64,000 nt of DNA from Cyclaneusma minus. Its lineage: Eukaryota; Ascomycota; Leotiomycetes; Marthamycetales; Marthamycetaceae. Position 1 is the stretch's first letter; each line of letters opens with the position of its first letter. Positions 46,781 through 59,989 of this stretch are shown here, one piece after another. The position numbers and the translations under genes are program-made. The stretch is taken from assembly GCA_037179335.1 (NCBI GenBank), contig JAKZHN010000025.1, positions 62,001-126,000 on the forward strand. The letters are read 5' to 3'. The notes under the pieces were generated by a model that did no database searches, was not told where the DNA came from, and was given only the letters and a program-made list of their open reading frames with translations.

Positions 46781-48021
46781 CCACGCAAGATTTGCAGGAA
46801 AGCCAATATGCCGCACACTAGGATGGCCAGATGCCTCTGCAGTCTCGGCCTTAAGCAGCAATTGTGACTTGATGTCTTTCCGCCAGATTGATGCGTCTAG
46901 GTAGTTATGTGGGCATGGAATCAGGGGCTGCTCACCGGTATTCAGTGGCAAGATCAGATAGGACTTTAGCCATATGGGACAGCTTGGAATCTCTTTCATG
47001 TGATGAAATTCGGAGCAAATCGATGTGGGTTGGGAACCGTTGATGCGGCGCACACGTTTACTGTCAATCTTCACTCGCAACCGCCAACCACGGTTCTCGA
47101 ATTCTGGTAGACTAAAGATCATGACACTTTCCCACAACCACCAAACGCATTGCAGAAAACCCACAAATTGATTGTTTTTGAATAATGTGTTGTCAAGGCT
47201 AAGCACTTTCGGATATCATGCTGCAGGCTAGGTCTATTTCGATGCGCTTCTCGCAAGTTTACATGAGGCATTAGAACTTAGGGGCTCAGCATCGTGAGCT
47301 TCGAAGTAGTCGGGTACTTGACGCTCCCCCAGCTTACCAGTTCAAATGTTTGTCCAATGCCTCTGAGGTCTGGCCCCCAGCTTTTCCCCGCTGTTCGAGA
47401 GGAGGCACGCGACGCGACTCAGTTGCTCCGGTCGGCTTGCTCGTGGTTGTGAGCATTCGCAACCCACAATTCTTCCAATTCTCTTCTGGCCACATCGAAC
47501 TTCCAGCCAATAGCCATTGCCCATAAGGATACTTCTCGCTGCCTAACTCCCGGAAGCCAATTCCCCGCGTTCAATTCACGGTTCAGCCGCTCATCTCATC
47601 GACACTTGGAAAACCGTGAGAGGTCAACCGTCAACCAGACTTTAACATCGCGAGGTTTTCGCGAAAAAAAGTCAATCCGAACGCACAATTCGAATAATCA
47701 TTGCTATTCTTTGCAAGCTGCACAGTGTCCTCGAGAAATACTCTCCTCTTCTTAGAAAATGACCGTTCTAGTCCCTTGGCGTCTCAGCCTTTCTGATTTC
47801 CATAAGAACTCACGATACCCCGTCTCTCGTTCGCCCCCATTCTTCCCCTCAACACAGCTTTCCTCTCGTCGAAACCAAGTCGCTGGTCTCGAAAGATCCC
47901 CCCGACAACCAAATGCACTCACAATCCGAACTTCGTTCGTCCGTTGTAAGTCCACACCACCGCTCCAAACCCTCGAGAGCTTCCCATCTAACCGTCGACA
48001 GACATCTTGTCAATCGAGAAG
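46781..48021. other. Intergenic and leader region of the next gene
   Basis: A 148-codon minus-strand frame at 46760-47206 has no recognisable motif. From 47759 a plus-strand 99-codon frame (ATG at 47759) overlaps the start of the following gene in another phase; it may be an upstream frame in the leader. Confidence 0.3.
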
Positions 48022-49347
48022 ATGCCTTACACCGCGAAAGTTGCCACCGCCTCCATGAGTTCTCGTCCCTCCTACAGCAAGACTCCCCTCGGCCATAATC
48101 CTCTCAAGCCCAAGGCATCCTCCAAAATAGAGAAGCACTCTGGCGGCTTTTTTGCTTGGGCCTTTGGCTGCAGCCCGTCTGTAAGCTCGTCTGTTGTAAG
48201 TTGTTCCATGCCGCTGCTCTCGCCGCTGCTCTCGCCTCTGCTTTTTGTGATATTCTCTGCTCCGCTTAGCGCCCTGCTCCAGGCGCTTTCTCTTTTCTCT
48301 GCTTCTTGCGCTGCTTTCTTCCCTCTTCCCACCATTCTCCTCGAGCTACGCTTTACCATCCTTCTTGCGCTACTCTGCTTTACTGCTTTGCCAATTGCAC
48401 TGCTCAACGACTTGCTTCTCCAACCCACTTCAACCAAACCAACTAACACGCGACCCCAGTCGGAGAAGCCCAAGATGAACAACCGCAACGTCCACCCCAT
48501 GGACTGCGAGGTCTGTCTGACCGCCTGCTCCTCCACGACAGCAGCTGCCCACTACGGGGCCATCAACCGCGCAAAGGAGTCAACCTCCACCCAGGCCACT
48601 GGCAGTTCCAACAAGAAGAACAACAAGCCCTCGTCAACCGAGCCCTCAACCGTCGCTACCGGCAAGACCAATGCGCAACCCGACGCCTCAGACTACTCCC
48701 AGCGCCTCGCCCAGCACCTCGCCCAGCGGCACGCCCAGCGCCTGGCCGCCGTTCAGCGCCTCAAGTCTACCGCCCTACCAGGTCGCACCGAGAACGCCAC
48801 TGCCGGTTACGCGTACGGTTATGTTGTCGAGCGACCTGCCAACTCCCAAGCTCGCCCTGAGTTCCTGCGCACTCGCAGCAGCAGAGACCGCGCCCACATC
48901 GTCCCCGCCAACAACCCAGGTGGCTTCGGCGCCATTATGGCCGAAGCCATGGTCGACACGCTTCCCGACTTCATCGCCGAGCCGCTTGAGAAAGTCGTGA
49001 AGGTTGGCAGCAAGGCGATTGGAGATGTGACAAGGGAGATGACCAATAAGCTTGTGAATGCTGTTGAGGAGCGAAAGGAGAAGAACGAAGAGATGAAGAT
49101 TGCGAAGACCAAGGAGTTGAAGATGGCGAAGATTGAAGAGATCAAGATGGCGATGGTCGAACAGATGAAGATGGAGGGTACTTTGGATGTTAAGACGCTC
49201 GTGAAAGGCTTGGATGAGAAGAGTGAGAGGGAGAGGTATTTGGCAACTTGGGAGTTGAAGAAGAAGGGCATGAGGAGTGGTGATAGCTGGAAGGGAAAGG
49301 AGACGGTGAAGGAGGGTCATGTCGCTTGGTGTCGCAGGAACTCGTAA
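48022..49347 (+). CDS. Coiled-coil protein of unknown function, one intron
   Basis: Start chosen at ATG 48022 (AAGATGCC; reads MPYTAKVATASMSSRPSYSK). Exon 1 ends at 48195 before GTAAGT. The intron, 48196-48459, ends with CCAACTAACACG then CCCCAG. Exon 2 is 48460-49347, total 353 residues. Features in order: Ser-rich basic N-terminus, a Gln/Ala/Arg-rich segment (QRLAQHLAQRHAQRLAAVQR), GGFGAIMAEAMVDTLPDFIA, an amphipathic helix (IGDVTREMTNKLVNAVEERK), then a long Lys/Glu/Met coiled coil. A second donor GTAAGC at 48181 gives an in-frame alternative five codons shorter, and the intron itself is open in frame and would encode a hydrophobic Leu/Ala/Pro-rich insert. Family unknown. Confidence 0.65.
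   Translation: MPYTAKVATASMSSRPSYSKTPLGHNPLKPKASSKIEKHSGGFFAWAFGCSPSVSSSVVSCSMPLLSPLLSPLLFVIFSAPLSALLQALSLFSASCAAFFPLPTILLELRFTILLALLCFTALPIALLNDLLLQPTSTKPTNTRPQSEKPKMNNRNVHPMDCEVCLTACSSTTAAAHYGAINRAKESTSTQATGSSNKKNNKPSSTEPSTVATGKTNAQPDASDYSQRLAQHLAQRHAQRLAAVQRLKSTALPGRTENATAGYAYGYVVERPANSQARPEFLRTRSSRDRAHIVPANNPGGFGAIMAEAMVDTLPDFIAEPLEKVVKVGSKAIGDVTREMTNKLVNAVEERKEKNEEMKIAKTKELKMAKIEEIKMAMVEQMKMEGTLDVKTLVKGLDEKSERERYLATWELKKKGMRSGDSWKGKETVKEGHVAWCRRNS
48181..48459 (+). other. Intron with two in-frame donors
   Basis: Donors GTAAGC (48181) and GTAAGT (48196) lie 15 bp apart in the repeat GTAAGCTCGTCTGTTGTAAG. Both give introns divisible by three (279 and 264 nt), and the intron contains no stop in the coding frame. 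The branch site ACTAAC at 48442 and the acceptor CCCCAG are strong. Confidence 0.6.
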
Positions 49348-49920
49348 GGGGCGAGTTGGGCATACTGAGAGTGAGACTTCGGCGACGCTTCGATACTTCG
49401 GCAATCGTACTTTAATCGTACTTCGACAGCGACACCTGACTTCGACAATCTCGAACCTTCGGCGTTCCTACTTCGGCATTATTGACACTTCGGTAACCCT
49501 TCGACACTCGCAACGCGCATCGAGCATTTTCTCACGGAGTTGGTGAATCGACACACGACCACCTTGTCGTCAATCGCAGCGTTGCTCTGGACGGATTTCT
49601 TTTGGTATGGCTCTCTTTCGTGAATGCTTGTTCTCGGGGTTGGAAGCCCCTGCTGCCTATCGGCGACACAACATTCACTTCGGATTTCTTTTGTCATGGT
49701 TGGGAAAAGCCCTCGATGCATCGGGCGGAGTTGAGGAGAAGGGACTGGGCTTGAGATACCCTGGGATAGTCTGATAGACACAAGGGGCTTCTCGGGATCT
49801 TGAGTATTGCGATGCTTAGTTCTTCTCTCCAGGTACCGCAGAACTAGGTACACAAATTGAAAACTTTTCTACAACTTCGTTGCTATTCTGTGATTGATGC
49901 GAAGATGAAGTTGAAGCATG
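49348..49920. other. 3' flank with ACTTCGGCA/ACTTCGACA short repeats
   Basis: Between 49375 and 49510 the strings ACTTCGGC, ACTTCGAC and TTCGGCAAT recur about ten times at 10-25 bp spacing. The rest is plain intergenic DNA. Confidence 0.5.
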
Positions 49921-52900
49921 ACATGTGATGATGCGTGACGAAGAACAAGTCATGAGGCCTAGAACAAAGTATCCTCGGCGTCATTCCTTGCCACTCGCCT
50001 ATTCCTTCCTTCAATTGCGCACTCGTGAATGCTCCGGGATCCTCCAACTCCCAAATAACATCAGTAATCAACAGCAATGGCAGCAGACTTGCTACGACAA
50101 CAACAAGCAAAATATGACAGCAGATAGGTAGCATTGCGGCGCCGAGGCTACAATCATTCGCAAATTGCAAGCCCCAAGCTCGCTGTATGTGATTCCGACT
50201 GGAAACCTCAATCTCATTTGTCCTTACGAGTAAACTTCCACACTACGGTCTCTTTCCCAATCATCTCGGGCCTCATTTTTTCTCGTTTTGAAATCTGTGA
50301 ACGCTAGACCAGAAGGTCTTATTTATAGGCAGCCAGCTCATCACTCCACCTCTTCCAGTCGTGACTCTTCCATGAATGCGTCGTAGAATCTCGCAACCCC
50401 TAAACGACATGAATCCCCGACACCAGGAACAGCAAGTTCCATGCGACAGCAGCAATCAACACACAACAGCAGAAGCCCTCTCAGGATGGAAACTACAATG
50501 CTTCGTGACGTTCAAACTTGAGCTTGCGGAGGAGAACTGGATATCGCATGCTCATTCCTTTTTGCTTGTCTTGGGAAAGGAAAGAGGGATCTCAAATCGT
50601 GGTCCCTTTCACATCAAACGCCGCATAAAATTCTTGTGCTCTAGGTTTCAAATCTGTGGAAGATGCGGTCTTATTTATAGGTAGACGAGAGGATATCCCC
50701 CCTGGCTCTTCCACCCCTGACTCTCGTGAATTGCAACATGGCGCATCACAAGTTCCAAATCAGATACTTCGTGACACGAGTGGCAGCACACTTGCATCTC
50801 GGACAAAGGGAACAATGAACAATAGCAGCCAAATTTGCGGGACAGATGCTCGAGTGTTCTCTACGGCAGTTTCTCGTCTTCGACAGCAACAAGTCAAATT
50901 CAACACCCGCCGTGCTCACGAAACAGAACACTACGATGCCCCAGGAGCCATGAATTTCAAACTTTGAGTCCGCTCAGAAGTCTGGCCACAGCGTCCTCCC
51001 TCTTACTTGGAGAAGGAAGCAGACTTGTCAAACTGCAATCCCTGCCTGGAGGCATTTTTCCACACCAATTGTGATTCGAAAACAGAGGGGAGGCGATCCT
51101 ATTTATAGGTATCTTGGCCGTAGATGAGCCCAGGGGTCTTTGCTAGGCGAGAGAGGGAGGGAGTAAGTCTCGTGATCAAACTCCAGGTCACAACCCCTAT
51201 CATCCGCTGACGACAACTTCGCCTGTGCACCAATAGCAAGAGCCCGCAACAACAGCTATTCCTATTGACGGTGACACGAAAATCACATCAACAAGAGTCG
51301 AATTACCTCATCAGCCGCAAATTTCGAAATTTAGAATCCTGAAGCGCGGCTTTGAGCTTCGTTCTCCTGGGTTTCTGATCTGGGAGAAAGGAGTGAGGGA
51401 GGTTTTCGACCTTGCTATCTCCTTTCATCGGACATTGAATTGATACTCAAGAGCTTGCTATTCTGCTGAATTATGAAGGCAGGACGGCTATATTTATAGC
51501 CAGCAGGTGAGACCTTGATGGAGCAAACGATGGGCGCAGTGGGTCACAGCAAGTCTCCAAAACACACCCCCTTTTTCGACCGAAACCTCGCCTCTTCGAC
51601 AAGAGACGGAAAACGACAGCAGCCAACCAATTGTACAGTGGTATAAAAGCTGTAGTGGCTCTTGAATTCCAGACCGTGAGCTACCTGACAGCTTTCACTT
51701 CAATATTTCCCCTTCTGACTTCAAAGCAAAGGGACATCTCTATAGGGCCGTCGACACATATCACGATGCGCTCGTCAAAAAACTTTTGATCTGGACACAG
51801 CCATGGGGATGGTTGTATTCATAGCCAGCAGATCAAGCCCTTCCTTAGCGAGAAAAGGAGCGATTGAGTGAGCAACCACCCCAAAATCCAGATCATCAGC
51901 CCTCATCATCTCCGGCACCAGCTCACATCCACGACAACAGCAAGCGAGATATGACAGCAGTCACTCTGATGGGCGCTGCAGCAGAAGCTGTAATGCTTTT
52001 TGCTTTTCCAATCTAGAGTTTTGAACTCTCTAGGATCCGTTGAGGTCTTCACTCTCTATGTCGTTTCTGCAGACTTTGAATGACAGATCCTCCGGACGGC
52101 TATCGTCTCCCACATGATGTCGTTGGGGTATAGAACTCTCTATGCCTTTGAAATAGACGGGCAGAGAGGTATTATTTATAGTTAGGAGCTTATCAGTCAC
52201 ACGTGCTCTTACCAAGCAGATGGCCAAGAGACCCAGCAGTTTTCTGAACCCCAGCTTGTCCGACAGTAGCTAGCGTCTTCGACAGCGACAAAAACAAGCA
52301 ACAGCAGCCACTCTGGTGGATGGTGGACCGGAACGTACAATATTTCATGACTTCCAGGCTTTGAGATCACTGGGAATCATCAGAAGCCTTAACAAAAAAC
52401 CTTAGATTTCTCCTCCTGTTACTGGGTTGACTTGGAGTTGATTTATACGCCGCACGCTCAGCCCCTGCAGTCCAAAAAGACTCGGCAGGTTTTTTCTTTT
52501 GCTATTAGGGGAGGAGAGCAAAGGGGTCATATTTATAGATATCTGGGTAGCTTGGAGGGCAGCAGAAACACCAAGTTTTCTCGCTAAGTGACTGAATCAT
52601 GGCCCCTCGCCCCAAGCCTCAACATCGTCTTGCGAATGACACCACCTCGCATCTCCCGACAACGTCTTATAGCAATGACAGCAGTCTCTCTCATGCGACA
52701 GCAGCCTGCCGGCCAAGCTTCCACATTGACTACATCTCGCCAGCCCGACAACTTTGAACTCGACGGGGAGTCTAAGTTTTCGAGACCTCTTGGCCCTTTG
52801 GAACAGAACATAGATTGTTCAGAAGTCGGGTAAGGTACCGCCCTCGCTCGTCGAGACATCCATGGACCTCCGTCTGCACCGTTTTTGTGTATGACCTTGA

Positions 52901-54374
52901 GAGAGGCGGGGGAGAGGCTCATATTATAGCTTGAAAGCAGCGTCGTAGTAGCTCGCAACCCCGTTCTTCGATAAGTCACAGAATGGCCTTGCTTTCTTTT
53001 GAATCCCAACCCTCGGTTGGCTATCGACAGTTGCTGGCAGCTCCAACAGCACCTCTCATTCTCGGCGGCAACTGCCTTCGTAGAAGCGTTGCAAAACCTA
53101 CTCTTGCGATAATACAAAATTTAGGTCGTCGTAAACCATGCCAAATCGCATGTCTGACCTCCTTCAGGTTTGCTCGAAGTTGGCTTTAGGGAGACCCTTA
53201 CGGTACCATTCTGTTCTATCTCTGATAGACTGATGCGCTATCGCTTGAGTGTCATGACTTCAAAAGAAGTGAGGAAGGAGCGATATTTATAGGAAGCAAA
53301 CTTGGTCCTCGTTCATCCCTGTCCCCATCTCTTGTTCGTCAGCGGTTACTACCTACAGCCGACAGCAGACACCAGATACAACAGTACGAAAGCTGCGACG
53401 TCCATCGACTTCTGAGACATGGATTCGCTACTCATTGGAACGAGAGGAAACCTAAATCTCGACGTGTCTTCTACGGACTTGGAAAAGAAAATCTTCGCGT
53501 CGCAGTTCCATCTTTGGTTCTAAGATATTGGACTTGGAATGAAGGGAAGGATAGCCCTATTTATAGATATGGTATCCAGCAAGAACCTCCTAAATTTCTG
53601 GGCGAATGACAGTGAATCAGAGCATATTTTGGGAATCTTCCAAATTCTAAACATTCAAGAAATTTCTTTGTCAGCAATAGCAGGGTCGGATCTCGAGAGC
53701 AGCAAACAAACATAGCGGTACACAAGCTGCATGTCCTTGAGATCTTCGAGACTGGAACTTGGTATTGACTGAAAACACCGAAAACACTAGACAAATGAAC
53801 CTCGATACCCTCTTTTGCTAACTTGGTGTAAAACGGGATCTTAAAGTGGCCATCCCGTCCTACTCACAACTTCTTTGACGGCCTGGAAAGCAGTACTTGG
53901 AAAGCTTGGAGTGTGCAGTACGCAAAGCTGTTTGAAGTTTTGTGTTTCAGCACGTGGGAGGTGGCTCTATTTATAGCTAGCGGGCGAGGTAACTCGCACT
54001 TTTCCCAAGCGAATGACATGATTCCTCCCAAATCCAGACTCTGCTACAACAGCGGTCTCTCAACGCGACACCAGCAACAAGTAAGCGACAGCAACAAGTA
54101 AGCGACAGCAGCAAATCCCAGGACCAAAACTACTGTTGCTCTCTCTGACTTTGAATCCTCAAAATTACTGGACGCATTTTCATCTTAGTACCTCTTCGAG
54201 ATATATCTCACTTCATTTCCACTGCTCGCTCGCCATGAACGCCCTTCCAGTGGGCCAGGAACTTCACCGCTCTGGCTTCTGTTCTAAAATAGGGTGGGAA
54301 GCAGGTCATATTTATAGCTTGCAGCGTAGCAGTAAGTCCTTTACTCCACACTCATCCAAAATACTCATTCCTAT

Positions 54375-54550
54375 CTGTTGGGACGGCTGGCACGTGAGGA
54401 CACGTGCTAGCGCGTTAGCGCTTAGACTAGCCCCGGACGGAGCTCCCATGCCAGACCCTTAAAGTCTGGCTGGCGCGCTCCTCCCCCTTCCTCCATAGAC
54501 GAATACACACACACCCTGAACCCTTCTACGCGTAGAACCCCAACCCTTAG
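54375..54550. other. Hairpin-rich insertion inside one array unit
   Basis: The unit between the boxes at 54309 and 54827 is about 160 bp longer than usual. The extra DNA holds GCACGTGAGGACACGTGC (7-bp stem, 4-nt loop), GCTAGCGCGTTAGCGC, CCAGAC..GTCTGG around CCTTAAA, and the palindrome CTACGCGTAG. It may be a small mobile element; no target duplication was identified. Confidence 0.4.
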
Positions 54551-55739
54551 GTTCCCGACACTATCGGCAACAGCAGCCTCCTAACTCGACAGCAGCGACT
54601 CTTGCGAAGCCAGAATTGCTATGACTCCTGGCGCGCAAATCTGGGAACCACTACACGCACTTGCACCGCGAAGTCAGTGTGAAGAAAATCCTTTCGTTCC
54701 CAATTTTCCGCTATCCGCTTCCGCTCCCTCAACCTCAGATCACCAGTTTCATTGCTTGTTTCATCTTCTGACTCTCTCAATGCTTGTTTCATCTTCTGAC
54801 TCTTGAAATGGACGAGGCAGAGGGTCTTTTTATAGCTAGCAAAGTCTTGACTGCCGTCTCCCTCACTGCCCTACGCGAATGACTGTGAATCATAGGCTTC
54901 ATTCGCCACATTTCCCGACAACAAGCTTGCATATCGACAGCAGCGCCCATCCCCGACAGCAGTGACTCTCCCATAATAGCAGCACAATTGACGCTTTCAA
55001 GTTCCAATCCTGTAATTCTGAGTCCGCTACAAGGCCCAGTTCTGAGGCCAGTACTTTTTTGAGCTCGTGATGGGAACAGGTTATACAGCTGGAAGCACCG
55101 AAATCTTCTGGATTGAAAATTCAGCATCGTGGGCGTGCTCTTGCTGATTGTTTTCGAAAGGGGGAGGTAGCTGTATTTATAGCTAGGAGAGTAGCAGTAA
55201 CTCCCATTCTTGCAAATTGAGGGACGTTGAGTCACCGAATTCATATTCCCAGGTCATGCGAGCGAGTAGCAACAGCAGACGTACGTGTCGGACGACTGCC
55301 CTCATCGCTGGCAACAGCTCCTATCACGCAATAGCAGGAGAACTGAAGTTATCTTGAACTTGTCAGTCCATTCATCGTCCACCTATAGGGTCAGCCCTCT
55401 TCGCTGGGAAATCGAAACAGAAACCCGAACTAAAAGGGGGAAAGTTTCGACACTCTGGACTCAGCAATGCCATCCAGTAACACTGTGACGTGTAAAAAGA
55501 TTGTCTCTAAAGTGGAGGGACAGAGATCCATTTTTATGGCTTTCAATATAGCGACCCCTACGTCAGCATCTACTCGATCCTCATATCCTTCTCAAATCTG
55601 AAGTTCCAAATCCAATGAACCCACCCTGTAACTTCAACAGAAAACGCCATAAAACAACAGCAAGACCCACATACGGCAGCAACCACCAAAAGCGACAATA
55701 GACAGAATAAAATAGGATGAGGCCACTTCGCTAGCGCTT

Positions 55740-56760
55740 TTATGACATCACAGTCCAGGGCCATCGGCGATATATCAACCGACAGTTCCCCCTGCTCAAC
55801 CTTTCCTCTTCCAAGACCAGAAACGGTGAACGTAAAAATGGTGTGATTCGAATCTCGAGGACACAGCCCAACTCAGATGCGCGAACAAGGGGCGCCATCT
55901 AACTTCCCTCAATTCAGTCTCAAGTCTGAAATTCCAATCCATATTCAAGGACCTAAGAACTCAACCTGATCCACGCAACAATAATGACCACAAACAACAG
56001 CAAGCAACACGAGCAGCAGCAGAGAAAGCAAAAAAACCAAATTGGAGTTTGAAGCTGGCCCTGTCAGTCTATGATTTCATCGGCCAGACGTCGGCTATAT
56101 CAGCTGTCCTTTCCCCCTGCTCTTTCTCTGCCAAATACAGAAACCGTTAACGTGAAAATGTATGGTTCTAATCTCGAGAGCACAGCCTAGATGTATACCT
56201 GGATAAGGGGCGCCATCCACAAGTTTCTCAGTCCAGTCTCACATTTGAAATTCCAAAACCAAAATGCAAGAACCTAGCTTGAGAACTAATCCCGTGACAG
56301 TACGCACCACAAACAACAGCAAGCAACAGAATCAACAGCAGAGAAACCAAACTGACTAGTTGAGGTTTGAAGCTGGCCCGGCTAGTCTATGATGTTATCG
56401 GCCAGACGTCGGCTATATCAGCTGTCCTTTCCCCCTGCTCTTTCTTCTCCAAGTCCAGAACCCGTCAAGGTGAAGGTGTATGGTTCTAATATCGAGAGGC
56501 CTAACTCAAATGTATACCTGATATTAGGGCGCCATTTACAAGTTCCTCAATCCAGTCTCATATTTGAAATTTTAATATCAAAATTCGAAAACCTATTTTA
56601 AAAACTAGTCCCCACAATAGTAAGCACCACAAACGACAGCAGGTAACACAATTAACAGCAGACAGACAAAACTGACTAGGTTAAAGTTTGAAGCTGTCCA
56701 GGCTAGTCTATGAGTATGATGACATCGGCCGAACGTCGGTCACTTAAGTCACCCTTTCCT
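55740..56760 (-). repeat. Homogenised sub-array of about 320-bp units
   Basis: Four units (CGGC(C/G)-centred blocks at 55762, 56081, 56399 and 56724) are much more alike than the rest. They share GCCAGACGTCGGCTATATCA, CAGCTGTCCTTTCCCCCTGC, GGTTCTAATCTCGAGA, GGGGCGCCATC and ACAACAGCAAGCAACA. The usual TATTTATAG is replaced by GGCTATATCAG. Spacings are 319, 318 and 325 bp. Confidence 0.6.
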
Positions 56761-59700
56761 GCAGCTCAACCTTTTCTTTCTCAAGACTACAGCATTGTGA
56801 AAGACGAGATGATGGCACCCTCGACTCTTGAAGCCACAGCCAAGCTCAATGATGGATATGAACGAAGGTGGGAACCAAACTGGTATCCTTGCTATTCTCA
56901 CCGAATGACTATGAGTTGGAATTTACATAACTTTTCAAATACTATATCCTGCCATCGTTGACAGCAAGCTCGTATCGTGGCCGCACCCCACACCCCCAAC
57001 AGCAGAACCTCCCGCACAACAGCAGCTTCCCCAATTTGCTCCATTTCCAATCTCACAACTCTCAATTACCACGAAGCCCACAGTTACAATATTATTTCTC
57101 CAGACTGGTTGTAAAACCATAGCCAAAAGACGTCTTGAATTGCGATAAGCCAGCTCCCCACTCCATGTCCTCCAAATCAACGGGGTAGAAATCTTGTTAT
57201 GATCCTCGAAACACGGGCAGATGGGTCTTATTCATAGCCAGGTAGCAGCGTGGCGGTAACTCCCATGCTTCCTACTGCAAGCGAATGACTGCAAGTCACG
57301 TGACCAACCCAAGTCCCATTCTCCACTATCCCCGACAAAGATCAGTCGCTTCGACAACATTTCGCAGGCCGAACGGCAGCTTCTCTCAAACGTAAAGTCA
57401 GCAACACCTGTTTCCAATGATCCATTTCACACTATCACGAGCGCAAGCCCGCAAGGGAGCAGCAACCATAAACTACACCCTCGACTTGGCGGCAAAACCA
57501 AAATCGCCGAAAACCGCACTGTGAAGCTCTCAGCTCTCAAAATTGTCATATGGGACCAGTGGGATTGGCAATTTGATTGTCTTCGAAAGTAAGAAGGAGG
57601 ATGGCCATCTTTATAGCCAGAAAATGGGCAATAACTGCCTCTTGGGCTCTCGTTGAGTGAGTGAGTCAGAGAATTGATAATTCCCTTCCTAATCCGTCTG
57701 AAGTTGTACTTCTTCCAGTAATAAGTGACGGACAAGCTCGACAGCACCACTCATCTCTGACAGCAGGCCTCTCCCATACCAGCAGCCAGATTTCCACTTG
57801 CATTTCGCAATCCCGAAATGTTAAGCCCGCCAGAAGACCAATTTCGATTTCAGTACTCCTTGGATCGTTGTCAAAAACAAATCCAGAGCTAAAAGCAGTG
57901 ACACTTTCACGCTTTGAATTGGGGAATGAGCAGACGATGTGCGTTGTATAGGATTGTCTTTCAAAGTAGTGGTGAAGAGAGCTGTATTTATAGCTGTCAG
58001 CAGAAACAACCATTGCTACCTTGCTATTCCAAGCAAACGACTGTAAAGAATCATTCCTTTCGATATCCAGTCCCGACTCCCGTTCCCTAACATCAAATTT
58101 GCGTCGAGACGGCAGCAGAGAAATCCCACAGCAGCTCATCCCACGCCACGGCAGCCAAAGTAACACTTGGAAATGTGATTGTGAGTGACCTAGGACTTCT
58201 TGATTGGAAGGCGCTTATTTTTTCTAGTTTTCAACTTCCGACTCGGCGTGTTTTCGCACCGCCTAGATTCCAGGCTTGGACATGTACCACGGAAACACAA
58301 GAAAACTGCGATGGTCTTCAAGGGAAGGGAAAAGGGTCTTATTTATAGGTGGCAGATCAGAAACTACCGTTACTTTTGTTGTTCTGAAAGAACGACCGTG
58401 AGTCAGAGAATCTCGCCCCATAAGATTCGGAGTTGAAGTCTTGCCAGTAACAGCAGATATATGACTTCGGCAGCAGCTCTTTCACTTAACAGCAGCATCT
58501 CTCATTTCTTCCATTTGCCAGTCTCACAACTTCAAGCTGGCCGGGATATGCAACGACAAGTGCTTTCAGTCGACTGACTTGGCGAACAAAACGATAACAT
58601 CATAGTAAGTTCCGCTGGTCCCCTTCTGCTATATTCGTCAAATAGGAGAGCAGGGTGGTAATATTTATAGGTAGCAGGCGCTGCCCTTGCTAGTCTTAGC
58701 ACATGGCTGGGTATGAGTCACAGCATGATACTTTTCAGTTAAGTCCTAGACCCTATCCCCGACAGCAGCTTCGCATCTCTGACGGCACCACTCATCCCCG
58801 ACACCAGCCCCTATATGCCACAGCTGCCAAATCGAGCTATCTCATAGCTCCAATTACCCCAAAACGGCGGCCAATTTGCTTTCTTTTCCAAATGTCATTT
58901 TACCTGAGTTTGGAAACAAAATTAGATCTCTGCACTGTCATTCCCCTTCGTTATCTCACGTCCATCTCCATGTCAACATTATCCATGCCATGCTCTAGAG
59001 ACACTCGCAGAAGAGGCGGTATATATAGCCAGGGAACAGCAGCATAGCAACGCTTCCAGCCTTACTACCCCGCCCTGCCTCTTCATATGACATGATCTTC
59101 CCAAATACCGTTGCTCCCCGTTTCCTACAGCAGCCTTCCAATCCGACAGCACATCGCATGCTGAGCAATAGCAGTTGCCCCCCAAGGACAGAATTTGTCA
59201 AATCTCACAACCACGCGCTGGCCAGCATTCTTCAACTTCAACTCTTTTCGAACTCTAGAACCCGAAAGAAACATATATCGCCGCACTGTTATCTTGAAGC
59301 TCTAGGCGAGGATATTAGGGAATTCAGCTGCCATTTGGTTGCTTGATAGGAAAGGCAGGGAAAGACGATCGTATTTATAGCTAGGATGACTGTGAATCGC
59401 AGCATTTCTCCGCTGTCCCATCCCAGGTTTCGCCAGTAACAGCAGCTCTCACGTCCGACAAGCCATCAGAAGCCCAACAACAGGACCTCTCACATGCCAG
59501 CAGCCAAACATACATTTGCCAATCTTAACTCCGACCTAGCAGAGAATCGCAATTTGCAGACTGAAATGGCAGAGAAACCAGAATGTTTTCCATTGTGATC
59601 GTCGCTAAGCTTCTGGCTCAGATTCAAAAACCCTAGTCGTGTGGCGTCAGTGCATTTTGCGTGCCCTTGAAAGAGAGGAGCACAATGGCTGTATTCATAT

Positions 59701-59989
59701 CTCGCAGCGTATAGCCAGTGCGACTTTGGCTATTTCAGATACATGACCGTGAGATAGAAGCATCCTCACCCGCACTCTCACAAATAATTGTGCCACTTAC
59801 CAGCAACAGCAGTCTCCCGTCCCCACAGAAACCTCTTACCATCGACAGCAGCTTTTGTGCGCAACCACAACCCCTCTCACATACCAGCAGCAGAATTTTC
59901 AGAAGCTACGAAATTGTAGCCAAGTAGTCGAGGACCGCACACCCGTGGTTCTCTCTACCCCAGATGAGATTTGGCTCGAGGTTCGGCTT

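Noticed and set aside
47759..48058. A 99-codon frame starting at ATG 47759
   Set aside because: It overlaps the start of the 48022 gene out of phase and has a Pro/Ser/Arg composition typical of leader DNA. An upstream frame with regulatory effect is possible.
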